From Gloeocapsopsis crepidinum LEGE 06123 (GTDB lineage: Bacteria > Cyanobacteriota > Cyanobacteriia > Cyanobacteriales > Chroococcidiopsidaceae), in contig NZ_JADEWN010000026.1 in assembly GCF_015207655.1 (NCBI RefSeq), positions 1-64,000 on the forward strand: a stretch of 64,000 nucleotides of DNA, in the 5' to 3' direction. The translations under genes were made by a program, and so were the position numbers. This document shows, piece by piece, positions 17,428 to 26,309 of the stretch (its first letter is position 1; every line of letters begins with the position of its first letter). The notes beneath the pieces are model-generated. The model was not told where the DNA came from and made no database searches. It saw nothing but the letters and a program-made list of their open reading frames with translations.

Positions 17428-18006
17428 ATGCAGGATAAATTAATGGATATTCAAGAATTTTTTGAGCAAAGTGCTGGCAAATGGTTTTCACATCGCACAA
17501 GTCATCACTTAGCTTTTAAACAATCTGAGTCGGGAAAATCTGACATCACAATTGAAACATTACCAAACGATCACCCAGAAGTGATTAAACTTTGCGAACA
17601 GTATGAGGTCGATCCTGCACAAGCAAGTTGTGGTGCGCGTGTTAGCTGGAATGGCACAATGGAATGGGATGAAGAAAAACACGTTGGTTCTACGGTTTTA
17701 GTTTCAGTTCCCGATCCTGAAAATCCCCAACAAGGTAAGCTACTCCGCGAGATTGGTTACGCCGAGAAAGTTCCTGTTGCAGGGCGTTATATGATGGGTG
17801 ACGATGGGGCGTTAACCCTAATAACAGAATACGAAACGATGTCTTCTGAAGAACGGCTATGGTTTGCCAGTCCCAATTTGCGGATGCGAGTCAGCGTCTT
17901 AAAGCGCTTTGGTGGCTTTAGCATGGCGTCGTTTACTTCTGAGATTCGTATGGGTGGTGCGAAGCCTGCTTCTCAAGAAACTGAAACATCAAGTGTATCA
18001 ACTTGA
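17428..18006 (+). CDS. cpcS: CpcS/CpeS-type phycobiliprotein lyase
   Basis: 192 residues of the CpcS/CpeS lipocalin-like family, which attaches phycocyanobilin to Cys84-equivalents of phycobiliproteins. Conserved stretches include [20 protein letters not shown] near the start, [20 protein letters not shown] in the barrel and [20 protein letters not shown] before the C-terminus. The family usually begins at MDIQEFF, which is Met7 here (17446). The upstream ATG at 17428 has AGGAAATAGG in front and is kept as a possible start. It pairs with the NblB-like gene upstream. The C-terminal 15 residues ([11 protein letters not shown]) are a variable tail. Confidence 0.93.
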   Translation: MQDKLMDIQEFFEQSAGKWFSHRTSHHLAFKQSESGKSDITIETLPNDHPEVIKLCEQYEVDPAQASCGARVSWNGTMEWDEEKHVGSTVLVSVPDPENPQQGKLLREIGYAEKVPVAGRYMMGDDGALTLITEYETMSSEERLWFASPNLRMRVSVLKRFGGFSMASFTSEIRMGGAKPASQETETSSVST

Positions 18007-18171
18007 AGCTTGGCGAATGAATTCGCTAGCTAAACAAACCATATCCACCAATTTTTAGAGTTATGAGTTATGAGTGCTGAGTTATGAGTTATGAAGAGTC
18101 TCTTAATTCAAAACGTGCTAAGGCACCGCTACGCTAACAAAACTCAAAACTATGCCTGAGTAGCCCCGACT
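18007..18171. repeat. Intergenic repeats, families C and A, copy 2
   Basis: GGCGAATGAATTCGCTAGCT (18011-18030) matches the GCGAATTCATTCGCC motif at about 1350-1365. TTATGAGTTATGAGTGCTGA tandem sequence follows (18061-18095). Family C recurs at 18104-18150. Family A starts at 18156 and runs to 18185, across the end of the next gene, encoding its last residues LPSD on the minus strand. Confidence 0.65.
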
Positions 18172-18723
18172 TTAGTCGGAAGGCAAGGATTCTGATTGCT
18201 TGTTTTTTGCACTGCGGGAAATTGCTTTGAGTTTTGCGTGAAAGTCTGAAGTGGTAGCTTCTGGTGGAGTAAATCGCACAATCGGCGAGTAGTTGCTGCT
18301 TGTGGGCGATCGCACTTCATGGGTGGATCTACTCACATGGGGTGTAATGGTTGTAGGCTTAACTACCATAACTGATGAGTTTTGGAGTGGATTAGCTGCG
18401 GCAACAAAATGCATTTGCTCGTAGTGCGTGCTATTGTCTGTAGATTCGAGTTCAACAAGTGTATCAGGTAAGTTAGCACAGACAAGACGCTCGAAGTCAT
18501 GGGTGAAATGATGTAGTGCATCACCCCGACGTTGCCATACTGCCAAAATTTGATCGATAGAAACTGCTTTGTAACGTCCGCGATACAAGGCTTCAATGAC
18601 CGCAGCACGTACCCATTTTTCTGGGTAATTATGGAACCACTGAGCAATTAATTCACTGCTTGTATAGCCTCCTAAATCAAAGCTGTAGTGAATTAACAAC
18701 GCGGTCACTAATTCAGCGGTCAT
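18172..18723 (-). CDS. Conserved cyanobacterial hypothetical protein
   Basis: I do not recognise a named family. The first two thirds (MTAELVTALLIHYSFDLGGY, then WVRAAVIEALYRGRYKAVSI and LAVWQRRGDALHHFTHDFER) look like a compact helical domain. The rest is Thr/Ser/Pro-rich and probably disordered. The start at 18723 is chosen because conserved sequence begins there; ATGs at 18747 and 18810 are possible, the latter overlapping the upstream gene. It follows the UvrD/AddB-like gene on the same strand with little or no gap and is likely co-transcribed. The last residues (LPSD) derive from a palindromic repeat. Confidence 0.6.
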   Translation of the reverse strand: MTAELVTALLIHYSFDLGGYTSSELIAQWFHNYPEKWVRAAVIEALYRGRYKAVSIDQILAVWQRRGDALHHFTHDFERLVCANLPDTLVELESTDNSTHYEQMHFVAAANPLQNSSVMVVKPTTITPHVSRSTHEVRSPTSSNYSPIVRFTPPEATTSDFHAKLKAISRSAKNKQSESLPSD

Positions 18724-18766
18724 GTTTGTACCTAATTGATTCATCAGACCCCATGAAAGTGTCAAG

Positions 18767-20914
18767 CTAGATGAGAGTGTAATCTTTAAAGTTGATTGGT
18801 GCAGCAGCATTGACTAATGCTAGCAAAGGACCATCTTGTTCTTGTCCATTAACGGCTAAATCGCTGTGACATAAATAAACTCTCTCTTCTACTCTAGAAA
18901 GTAAATCTTGCAAAATTCGTTGTAGTCTTTGCCAGTCAGCATTGATGGTATCTTCGGCTGTCCAACCACGTGCATAGCGATCGTGCAGAAACAATGGCGC
19001 ACCAAATAATGTTGCTGCACCACCACTCAACCACAGCGGCGAACCGGCATCAAGCCAAAATTGCCAGCGATGACATTTTCGACTCGAACGGTATTGAAAA
19101 ATTGTTGCTAATGTAACAGCACGACTCATTGGACCAATTGGACGTACAGGATAGGGATTGGCAGTAATAGTTCCGCTTTGCAAAAGTTGAACGAATTGTG
19201 CTGTAGCTTGGGGCGGAGATTCCGTTGCTTCGGTCTGCCGACGAGTATCAACTTCCCAGTAGTGTTGCGCAGTTTCTAAAAGTTCTCGCAGGGCGGCTAA
19301 TTGTTCGTAGGGTAAATTGCTACCATTCCATAAAAACCTCTGAATAGCGCGATCTAACAGGGAAATTGGGCTAGGAATTAATCGTTGTTCTTGCTGCGAT
19401 CGCTGTAATTCGATCCATTGCACGATTTCTTCATAAGCTGTCGTCGCAGCATATCCCAAGCGATCCCAGCGATCGTATGCTGTTACTGGTAATAAATTAG
19501 GTTGTTCTGGATGCGGCGCATAGCAATAATCGGCAATTAATCCTGCCCGTACTAAATCTATATTAGGAATGAGCGATGACTCCTGGCGGTTTCTACTCAA
19601 TACAACCAGCATCTCAGCTACCGCATTGCGATCTACCAAGCGTCCTAAACCAGGATAGACAAAGCTTAATAGCGTCAGTAAGGCACGAATAATTGGATAA
19701 CTCACCAGTGGACGCTGATCGTTCAACGGGGCTACAGGAATTCCCTGTTTGGTTAGCAATTCTATAAGTGTATACCGCGCGATCGCGTCTAAACCTGGAG
19801 CAATAACAGCGATTTCTTGCGGTTGAATTTGGTGCGATCGCACTGCTTGGGTAATGACTTCGGCTGTTTGTTGTAATAAGTCACGCCGAGAAGTTGTTTG
19901 AATGGACTGAAATTCACTTGGTAGCGATATGACTCCAGCTGTGTTATCGAGTAATTCGCCAACTGGAAGTGATAAGGTATTGGCAAGGCAATTTAGGAGT
20001 GGCTGTGGTAAAAGCTCTACACGACAGCGATCGCGTAAACCTGCCATATAATCGGGATCGGCACCTAATCCTAAACGTACGCGACCATCGGGATTATAAG
20101 TAAATGCGCCAACAACTTTGCGACCGAGCAAAAAGTCAAAGAAATCGCGCATAATTCCTGGATAGTCATCAACGTCATCGGCAAGAACTGCTTGATAACG
20201 GCGCAGTAGATGTTGTTGATAGTTGCTATCGGGTAACAAATGTTGATAATACAGCTCAGTAATGATGCCATAAGTCAATAATCCACGTTCTAGACACCAA
20301 TTTCGCCATTGCAACAGCATTGTCTCTAGTAAAGGCGTTTCCACGATTCCTGTCGTAGTGACTTCTGCTGCGCCAAAACTGCGTTCCAACAAAGGCGCAA
20401 TTTCTGCGATCGGCGTTCCACTATAAGCTGCAAGTTGCAAAATATCGAGGATACGACGAATTAACCGATACTCATTTACATCCGTACGGCGTAATTCACT
20501 GTCAAAATGCGATCGCCACAAGTGGGTAGCTAACTCTTGTTCTGTTTCTGGACGCAATCGCACGGGAAACTGTGCTCTTAAGTTGAGGATCTGAATCAGG
20601 AGAGGCCAAAATAACATCACCTCATCTTGCAAAAAACCCAAAGGTGTCTTAGCGCGAACAGGATATTTTCCTGCAGTGGCACTGACAATTCTTTCTGCTA
20701 GTTCTCGACGATTCTCATCGTTTGCCGCTAAACACAATAGGGCTGGCGCTGTTTGATACTTGCTTAAGTATTCTTGACTATTTACAGCATTACGCTGCCT
20801 ACGGGTATCAGATTGCCCGTTAGTCTTGTCTACCCAGGTGCAAAACTGCGCTATCAAGCGAGCCGACTTACCGCTACGACTCGAACCTTCAATCCAAACC
20901 GAATCTGAAAGCAC
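18767..20914 (-). CDS. UvrD/AddB-like P-loop protein, probable DNA helicase relative
   Basis: 715 residues. A Walker A loop GSSRSGKS lies at 10-17 and an acidic Walker B-like LADDVDD at about 245. The order and spacing, with HQIQPQEIAVIAPG and YTLIELLTKQGIPVAPLNDQ later, resemble the SF1 helicase and AddB/RecC fold. I see no C-terminal nuclease motif and no clear full set of SF1 helicase motifs, so it may be a non-catalytic or specialised member. Related proteins are conserved in cyanobacteria without known function. The ATG at 20914 is close to the divergent pxcA start. Confidence 0.6.
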   Translation of the reverse strand: MLSDSVWIEGSSRSGKSARLIAQFCTWVDKTNGQSDTRRQRNAVNSQEYLSKYQTAPALLCLAANDENRRELAERIVSATAGKYPVRAKTPLGFLQDEVMLFWPLLIQILNLRAQFPVRLRPETEQELATHLWRSHFDSELRRTDVNEYRLIRRILDILQLAAYSGTPIAEIAPLLERSFGAAEVTTTGIVETPLLETMLLQWRNWCLERGLLTYGIITELYYQHLLPDSNYQQHLLRRYQAVLADDVDDYPGIMRDFFDFLLGRKVVGAFTYNPDGRVRLGLGADPDYMAGLRDRCRVELLPQPLLNCLANTLSLPVGELLDNTAGVISLPSEFQSIQTTSRRDLLQQTAEVITQAVRSHQIQPQEIAVIAPGLDAIARYTLIELLTKQGIPVAPLNDQRPLVSYPIIRALLTLLSFVYPGLGRLVDRNAVAEMLVVLSRNRQESSLIPNIDLVRAGLIADYCYAPHPEQPNLLPVTAYDRWDRLGYAATTAYEEIVQWIELQRSQQEQRLIPSPISLLDRAIQRFLWNGSNLPYEQLAALRELLETAQHYWEVDTRRQTEATESPPQATAQFVQLLQSGTITANPYPVRPIGPMSRAVTLATIFQYRSSRKCHRWQFWLDAGSPLWLSGGAATLFGAPLFLHDRYARGWTAEDTINADWQRLQRILQDLLSRVEERVYLCHSDLAVNGQEQDGPLLALVNAAAPINFKDYTLI

Positions 20915-21001
20915 TAACTGTAACCTCTGAGATTTGTTAAGATACCTCGTACATTGATTAACTAATAAAAATTACTATACAAGGCTGGATAACTGCCTGC
21001 C

Positions 21002-22342
21002 ATGAAAAGGTCTATTCCCCAACAAGTTTACTCGTTCTTAGTAAAAGCACAACAGTGGTATTTGGATACGCCAGAGAGATCTTTAGAGGAAGCATATAAA
21101 GCAGCCTTATTAATTAAGGCAATGGAAGATGAACACTTTAATGGACAAAAGATAGCACCAAATCCGAATTATGGTAGCAGTGCGATCGCCTATTTTCAAT
21201 CAGAACTTAAAAAACACTTAAAAACTATCCGAATGCGATTGACAGAGTTTAAGGCAAGTCGTTCTTGGATAAATCCTGATTACCAAAATATTACTAAAAT
21301 CACTAAAAACGATGGCACATTTACTGATAAAGACTCCTTTGCAATTCAAAAAAGAAATAATCAATCACGGATTTTAGAGAAACTTCGGTTTATTGATGAT
21401 ATTCTCGCTAAGTACGATCCAGAAGTGTCTGTCGATGCTGTTGTTGTTACCGAGAATCCTATTGTTTCTTCCGAACTAGCACCACCGATTGCGCCTAACG
21501 CTGTTGTTAAGAATACTAGCACTAGTAAGAAACCAAAAACTAAGGCTGAAACAACAAGTGTACTACCACGGTCTATTCTTAGTACTATTAATCGTCTTAA
21601 AGTCGAATTAGATCCTCGCGCCGAAACTGAAGTCGTCAAAAATTTTCGTAATTCACAAAGACGAACATTTATTTCTATTAGATTAATTCTTTTACTAATT
21701 ATAGTACCTTTTCTGACTCAACAGTTATCAAAGAATTTGATTATTAGTCCAATAGTCGAACACTTTCGTAACTCCCAAGAAGTTATTATCTTTCTTAATC
21801 CTGAGATGGAAGAAAGAGCCTTAATTGAAATGCAAAGGTTTGAAGAACAGCTTAAATTTAGAAATCTTTTGAATGAAGAAATGCAGCTTTCTCCTATCCA
21901 AATTGAACAACAAATGCATGAGAAAGTTAGAGAACTTGTTGAACACTTTCGTCAAGAAAGTTCCAATGCAGTCAAAAATGTATTTGCTGATTTATTATCT
22001 GTAGGAGCTTTTACATGGTTAATTGTCACAAGTAGAAAAGAGTTAGAAGTCCTTAAAGAATTTATGGATAATGTTGTTTATGGATTGAGTGATAGTGCTA
22101 AGGCATTTATTATTATTCTATTTACAGATATTTTTGTCGGATTTCACTCAACACACGGCTGGGAGGTTTTATTAGGAACTGCGTCGCGTCATTTTGGTTT
22201 ACCTGAAAATAGAGATTTTATTTTCTTATTTATTGCAACATTTCCAGTCATTTTGGATGCTGTGTTTAAGTATTGGATTTTCCGCTACTTAAATCGGATT
22301 TCACCATCAGCCGTTGCAACTTATCGTAATATGAATGAGTAG
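21002..22342 (+). CDS. pxcA: Proton extrusion protein PxcA (CemA/CotA family)
   Basis: 446 residues. PxcA is needed for light-induced proton extrusion and pH balance at the cell membrane, and its chloroplast homologue CemA sits in the envelope. A hydrophilic N-terminal half (starting RSIPQQVYSFLVKAQQWYLD) precedes the CemA domain with about four membrane helices: about 222-240, 325-345, 370-388 and 400-425. Conserved features include SNAVKNVFADLLSVGAFTWL and the DIFVGFHSTHGWEVLLG loop with histidines. The cyanobacterial N-terminal extension is of usual length. It stands alone between divergent and convergent neighbours. Confidence 0.92.
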   Translation: MKRSIPQQVYSFLVKAQQWYLDTPERSLEEAYKAALLIKAMEDEHFNGQKIAPNPNYGSSAIAYFQSELKKHLKTIRMRLTEFKASRSWINPDYQNITKITKNDGTFTDKDSFAIQKRNNQSRILEKLRFIDDILAKYDPEVSVDAVVVTENPIVSSELAPPIAPNAVVKNTSTSKKPKTKAETTSVLPRSILSTINRLKVELDPRAETEVVKNFRNSQRRTFISIRLILLLIIVPFLTQQLSKNLIISPIVEHFRNSQEVIIFLNPEMEERALIEMQRFEEQLKFRNLLNEEMQLSPIQIEQQMHEKVRELVEHFRQESSNAVKNVFADLLSVGAFTWLIVTSRKELEVLKEFMDNVVYGLSDSAKAFIIILFTDIFVGFHSTHGWEVLLGTASRHFGLPENRDFIFLFIATFPVILDAVFKYWIFRYLNRISPSAVATYRNMNE

Positions 22343-22450
22343 GCTTAAGGGCTAGAAGAGGAGTGAGTGAATAGAGTGACTAGTGACTAGCAATTAGCAA
22401 CCAACCAGCAGAACGATGCTGAAAGTTTGATTATTTAACCGGAGATGATA

Positions 22451-23134
22451 TTAAATATTCCCTCTTCTTTCTCGTTCTTGTAGTCGTTCTAAAAAAGCTT
22501 CTAAAGAACGCTTGCGTGCCAAAAGATATTGCATTTTTTGGAAACGGGCAACTGCAAGACTTACACTAGCTAACTGTTCGACAGGACAAGGATAAGACCA
22601 CTTTTGACCAAAGGTATCGACACCACAAAGGCGATAGCCTGGACGAGGTGATTCACAGGTAACTTCACTTTGATTGAACTTATAAGTCTCTTTTATATAG
22701 TCTATAGTCATAACTTCTGGTGCAGAATTTTGAGACTGCGACTCTAGCCAACCATCAACAATTGGTCCTTCCTGATAAAGATCTTTAATTTGTTGGACAA
22801 TTTGCCGAATTTGGTTTTTGCACGTAGCCGCATCCATTTTTGGTTTGGGTAGAAATCGCCTGTAAGTTGAGTGATTGGTTTTGCGATCGCTGTTACTAGT
22901 ACTAATAAACTGAGGTAACTGTGGTTCTCTATAGGTTTGATCTGAAGCTGAGAACGAGTCGTCAACTTGTGCAGAGTGATGTGCAGACATTTGTTGCTTC
23001 GTCTTGTCGCTGCGAATTTTAAAAGAATAGCTGTGATTCAACGCAGTATCTTGAGGTGAAGCAGAAGTGCTGATAATTTTTGCCTGGTGCCGATTTGGCT
23101 CTAATTTTCGTAGTTTTGGCTTCATAGTCTCCAT
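22451..23134 (-). CDS. Conserved cyanobacterial hypothetical protein
   Basis: 227 residues with no recognised family. The first 85 residues are basic, Ser/Gln-rich and probably disordered. The C-terminal 130 residues look folded: TCKNQIRQIVQQIKDLYQEG, then ESPRPGYRLCGVDTFGQKWS, the last with the shape of a small beta domain, and a long charged helix rich in Arg, Glu and Gln that ends the protein. The start is uncertain, since ATGs at residues 1 and 4 are both possible and neither has a good ribosome site. Convergent with pxcA. Confidence 0.6.
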   Translation of the reverse strand: METMKPKLRKLEPNRHQAKIISTSASPQDTALNHSYSFKIRSDKTKQQMSAHHSAQVDDSFSASDQTYREPQLPQFISTSNSDRKTNHSTYRRFLPKPKMDAATCKNQIRQIVQQIKDLYQEGPIVDGWLESQSQNSAPEVMTIDYIKETYKFNQSEVTCESPRPGYRLCGVDTFGQKWSYPCPVEQLASVSLAVARFQKMQYLLARKRSLEAFLERLQERERRGNI

Positions 23135-23300
23135 CCGAGGAATCAGCAGCTTGTTTATTTTTAATGTTAAAAATGCAGTTATTGAAGAAACTCCTCAAGT
23201 ATCGCATTTCTAGTCATGATACTGGTGGTAATTTTATCTGTTAGCAGCAGTTAGTACCAAAAATCAGGACAAAATATTGTATGACTTGGAATAGGTAAGG

Positions 23301-23876
23301 GTGACTTTGAGCAAAGTAATTCTTGTAACAGGACCAGCAAAATCGGGTAAAAGTGAATGGGCTGAAAACTTGGCTACTCAGACGGGTAAACCTGTCATTT
23401 ATGTCGCAACCGCATTAACTGACGAAAATGATATTGAATGGCTGTCTCGAATCGAACAACACCGCCAGCGCCGCCCTAAAGCTTGGGTAACATGGGAAAT
23501 TCCACTGCAATTAGTTGATGCAATTACGACGTCTCAAGATAGTTGTCTTTTAATTGATTCATTAGGTACTTGGGTAGCTAATTTGCTAGAGCAAGATCAG
23601 AGTAACTGGGAGCATACTATACAAAACTTGTGCTCAGGGTTGCAAGATGCTGAGCAGGATGTGATTCTGGTAGCAGAAGAAGTAGGGTGGGGGCTAGTTC
23701 CAGCTTATCCTGTTGGGAGAACTTTCCGCGATCGCCTAGGTCATTTAGTGCGTCGAATTGCAGCGATCGCTGATGTTGTTTACTTGGTTGCTGGCGGCTA
23801 TGTACTGAATCTTACAGAGTTAGGTTCTCCTTTACCATCACATCAGGACTATGGAACTCTTAACGACCAAGTTTAG
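23301..23876 (+). CDS. cobU: Bifunctional adenosylcobinamide kinase / adenosylcobinamide-phosphate guanylyltransferase
   Basis: 191 residues, the normal length. CobU phosphorylates adenosylcobinamide and then transfers GMP from GTP in the late steps of B12 assembly. The P-loop is GPAKSGKS (11-18). Other landmarks are YVATALTDENDIEWLSRIEQ, the DSLGTWVANLL motif, EEVGWGLVPAYPVGRTFRD and the VAGGYVLNL end. The start is GTG at 23301 with AGGTAAGG just upstream; no in-frame ATG lies nearby. No cobalamin riboswitch is recognisable in the 166-bp upstream gap, though this cannot be excluded by eye. Confidence 0.95.
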   Translation: MTLSKVILVTGPAKSGKSEWAENLATQTGKPVIYVATALTDENDIEWLSRIEQHRQRRPKAWVTWEIPLQLVDAITTSQDSCLLIDSLGTWVANLLEQDQSNWEHTIQNLCSGLQDAEQDVILVAEEVGWGLVPAYPVGRTFRDRLGHLVRRIAAIADVVYLVAGGYVLNLTELGSPLPSHQDYGTLNDQV

Positions 23877-23972
23877 CTTTTCTTCATAGCCATTTATCTA
23901 GGTAATTTGTCACTATTGAGTAGTAGATCAGTATATTTGTATAATCCCTCGTCCCTCGCCCCTATCTTTGTT

Positions 23973-24401
23973 ATGGCATCAGAACAAGAAGTGAGACAAT
24001 ATCTTGCCTACTGGTTTCAACTAGGTAAGAGAGTTATAGTAAACAACACTCAACAAGTTATCAAGCCAAAACTTGTGATTCAAAGCGGTCAGTATAGCCA
24101 AGAATTTGAAAATTGTTGGCAACAACTAAAAGCATTGGATTTAAATGAATCCTACCTAGAAGGTACAGAACAATCGATTGCTGAACTACTGACGCCTGCT
24201 TGGGAGATGAATTCCTGCGCCCGTTGTGCTATGCCTGTACCAATTCCTAGTGTAGGAGTTCCTTCACTGTCTTGTCCCTGTAATGATTTACCGACTTGGC
24301 CTAACACTGAAGTTCCTGCACCGCGATCGCCTGTTAATTCACAAGCACAACTTGCAGATATTCGCGATCGCCTTCTTGGTATTCCTAATCAAGGTAACTA
24401 G
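23973..24401 (+). CDS. Conserved hypothetical protein with a C-terminal cysteine cluster
   Basis: 142 residues from the ATG at 23973; an upstream TTG would add 22 residues of non-conserved sequence. The N-terminal part (MASEQEVRQYLAYWFQLGKR) is a compact alpha-beta region. A cysteine-rich segment follows (SCARCAMPVP, then LSCPCNDLPTWPN), suggesting a metal site or redox element; this is inference. The protein ends in a helix, ADIRDRLLGIPNQ. It is in the same direction as cobU, 96 bp downstream, but no link to cobalamin is evident. Confidence 0.65.
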   Translation: MASEQEVRQYLAYWFQLGKRVIVNNTQQVIKPKLVIQSGQYSQEFENCWQQLKALDLNESYLEGTEQSIAELLTPAWEMNSCARCAMPVPIPSVGVPSLSCPCNDLPTWPNTEVPAPRSPVNSQAQLADIRDRLLGIPNQGN

Positions 24402-24479
24402 CAAAAATATTTTATGTCTGTGTTGACAATACCAGTACTTGTTTGCGTAGGTTTATATAAATCAAATATGACTGGGGTG

Positions 24480-24500
24480 GGGTAGGCAAGATGCCTGCCC
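24480..24500. repeat. Palindromic repeat GGGTAGGCAAGATGCCTGCC, family D, copy 1
   Basis: An inverted repeat able to form a GC-rich hairpin in RNA. Related copies are at 26185-26205, 29273-29294 and 34856-34876, all between genes of the signalling and surface cluster. It lies in the 281-bp gap before the histidine-kinase-like gene; the rest of that gap is AT-rich with no gene seen. Confidence 0.75.
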
Positions 24501-24682
24501 TGCCTGTTATTGATATGACGGTTTGCAGTTTTCTGCAATTAACCTGTCTCATTAATGAACGCACATTAGCACTTTACACTAGTGCAGATATCAGTTGCTT
24601 TCAATTACTTTAGAAGAATGCTTGAGTAATGTACTAATTATTCGTCTATGAGCTAACGCTATAAAGATAGAAAATTAGCGTT

Positions 24683-25438
24683 TTGCAAGCTTTGTATATT
24701 CTTCTATTTATTGCTGTATCAATTGTGACTTTTCAAGATATTGTTTTGTCACTACTTTATTTTAGTAGTGCCATCTGGTTAATTGCATCTTACTTGAAAA
24801 CTCAAAAAGCTTTGCAGTGGTGGTCTTACAGTCAATCAATTAAGCTTGCTAATGAAGCTGAACAAATTAGGGGCAGTTTACTACAAGAATCATGCTGTAT
24901 GCGCCGTAGTATCGAGCGCTCAATTACTGAACTAGGAACTGCTAAAAGTAGTCGAGAGTGGATACAAACTGTTGAACTGCTACATCATTCTTTAGCTCAT
25001 TTAGGCGATCGCCTTGCTCCTCCTCATATAGAATACAGTCTACCCTTAGCCATTGAATTCCTGATCGAATCGTGGCAAGCAAAAAACACTCAACTTAACA
25101 TTAAGTCACAACTACCAAAGGTGTGGCGGGACGAAATCCCCGATCGCAGCATCATTATTCTCCAAATATTAGACGAATTACTGAGAATGCTCTCAGTAAA
25201 AAATTTAACAAAAATTTCACTAGAAATTAGCTTGATTCCACTACAATACGAACTCAATGAGCTAGCGATTGCAATTTCCTACCCTGATGTTCAAACATTT
25301 CTACTTTGTTCCAATTTAAAAGAACTGAAGTATCTTAAACAAACCTTTAGCTTCCTCACTTCTGGACAGTGCTTCTGTCGCAGAAAAAATCTCACCGAAA
25401 CGTTATATTTTCGCTGGCGATCGCCTAAAAGGAGTTAA
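24683..25438 (+). CDS. Degenerate histidine-kinase-like membrane protein
   Basis: 251 residues with two N-terminal hydrophobic helices (about 3-22 and 20-38), a helical region and a weak ATPase-like C-terminal domain. The helical stretch (SLLQESCCMRRSIERSI, then LLHHSLAHLGDRL) occupies the place of the dimerisation domain. A remnant N-box may be QILDELLRMLSVKN, but glycine boxes G1 and G2 are missing, so kinase activity is unlikely. It is 3 bp from the response regulator gene and probably senses or tunes the pathway. The start is TTG at 24683, forced by an in-frame stop just upstream and lack of an early ATG. Confidence 0.6.
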   Translation: MQALYILLFIAVSIVTFQDIVLSLLYFSSAIWLIASYLKTQKALQWWSYSQSIKLANEAEQIRGSLLQESCCMRRSIERSITELGTAKSSREWIQTVELLHHSLAHLGDRLAPPHIEYSLPLAIEFLIESWQAKNTQLNIKSQLPKVWRDEIPDRSIIILQILDELLRMLSVKNLTKISLEISLIPLQYELNELAIAISYPDVQTFLLCSNLKELKYLKQTFSFLTSGQCFCRRKNLTETLYFRWRSPKRS

Positions 25439-25441
25439 GCT

Positions 25442-26119
25442 ATGAGCAATAATTTATTACAGCAAAAGCAAAAAATTCTTGTTATTGACGATCACGAAAC
25501 TGTGCTTAATGGAACAATTTATGCTCTCAAACAACACTATCCAGAAGCAGAAATTCGCACAGCACAAACTGCACAACAATTACTAGAACAATTACCCAGT
25601 TTCAAACCCGATCTTGTGGTCATGGATCTTTCGATTCCAGAAAAGGTGGGGGAACATGATAAATCTGATGTAGGTATTCAACTACTCAAGACATTAATGC
25701 AGCAATATCCTACACTGAATTTTACAGTCCAAAGTAGTTATATGAAAGCTTTAGTACGCATCAAACCTGCCATTGATGCTCATCAAGGAGGCTTCACTGT
25801 AGCAGATAAAAGTCTTTCTACCAAAGAAATGTTAAAGCGAGTGGACTGGGCTTTACAAGGTTTGACCTATACGAAAGACTTAAAAGCTATACATAGTGGA
25901 TTAGAAATTAAACAAGACTGGCTGACACTATTGCAACTCGCCTTTGAAGAAGAATTACAAGATAAGGAAATTGCCAAACGAATGTTGGTATCAGATCGTA
26001 CTGTGCGCCACTACTGGACGAAAGTTCAAGACGTACTTGATGTCTATCCTGATGAAGGCAAAAAGAATATCCGCATTCAAACTGAAAAACGTGCCAGAGA
26101 AGCAGGATTAATTGATTAA
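25442..26119 (+). CDS. Response regulator with C-terminal helix-turn-helix
   Basis: 225 residues. The receiver domain (about 11-135) has the acidic pair Asp16-Asp17, the phosphoacceptor Asp62 (DLVVMDLSIPE) and the conserved Lys in VADKSLSTKEM. The C-terminal domain (about 160-225) has a LuxR/NarL-like helix-turn-helix, EEELQDKEIAKRMLVSDRTV. It sits between the degenerate kinase and the CHASE2 kinase and is the likely phosphate acceptor of the latter. AAGGAG precedes its ATG. Candidate targets are the surface genes downstream; this is inference from position. Confidence 0.88.
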   Translation: MSNNLLQQKQKILVIDDHETVLNGTIYALKQHYPEAEIRTAQTAQQLLEQLPSFKPDLVVMDLSIPEKVGEHDKSDVGIQLLKTLMQQYPTLNFTVQSSYMKALVRIKPAIDAHQGGFTVADKSLSTKEMLKRVDWALQGLTYTKDLKAIHSGLEIKQDWLTLLQLAFEEELQDKEIAKRMLVSDRTVRHYWTKVQDVLDVYPDEGKKNIRIQTEKRAREAGLID

Positions 26120-26184
26120 TCGGTAATTAGCATTTAGCAGTTAGCAATTAAATTATAGCTAATAAAAAAAATGAATACTGAGTC

Positions 26185-26205
26185 GGGTAGGCATCTTGCC
26201 TGCCT
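26185..26205. repeat. Palindromic repeat family D, copy 2
   Basis: GGGTAGGCATCTTGCCTGCC, the inverse orientation of copy 1. It lies in the gap between the response regulator and the CHASE2 kinase and could act as a transcript-end hairpin or an insertion. Confidence 0.75.
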
Positions 26206-26309
26206 ACACACATTTTATGAAGTTAACTTATCACTATGCAGAATTATACATGGTGAATTGTGAATGGGATCAACTCAAAACTCAAAACTTGGAAGAAAGG
26301 TAGAGTTCA

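Noticed and set aside
23135-23300. Cobalamin riboswitch upstream of cobU
   Set aside because: The gap is short and I could not identify a B12-box-like core by eye.
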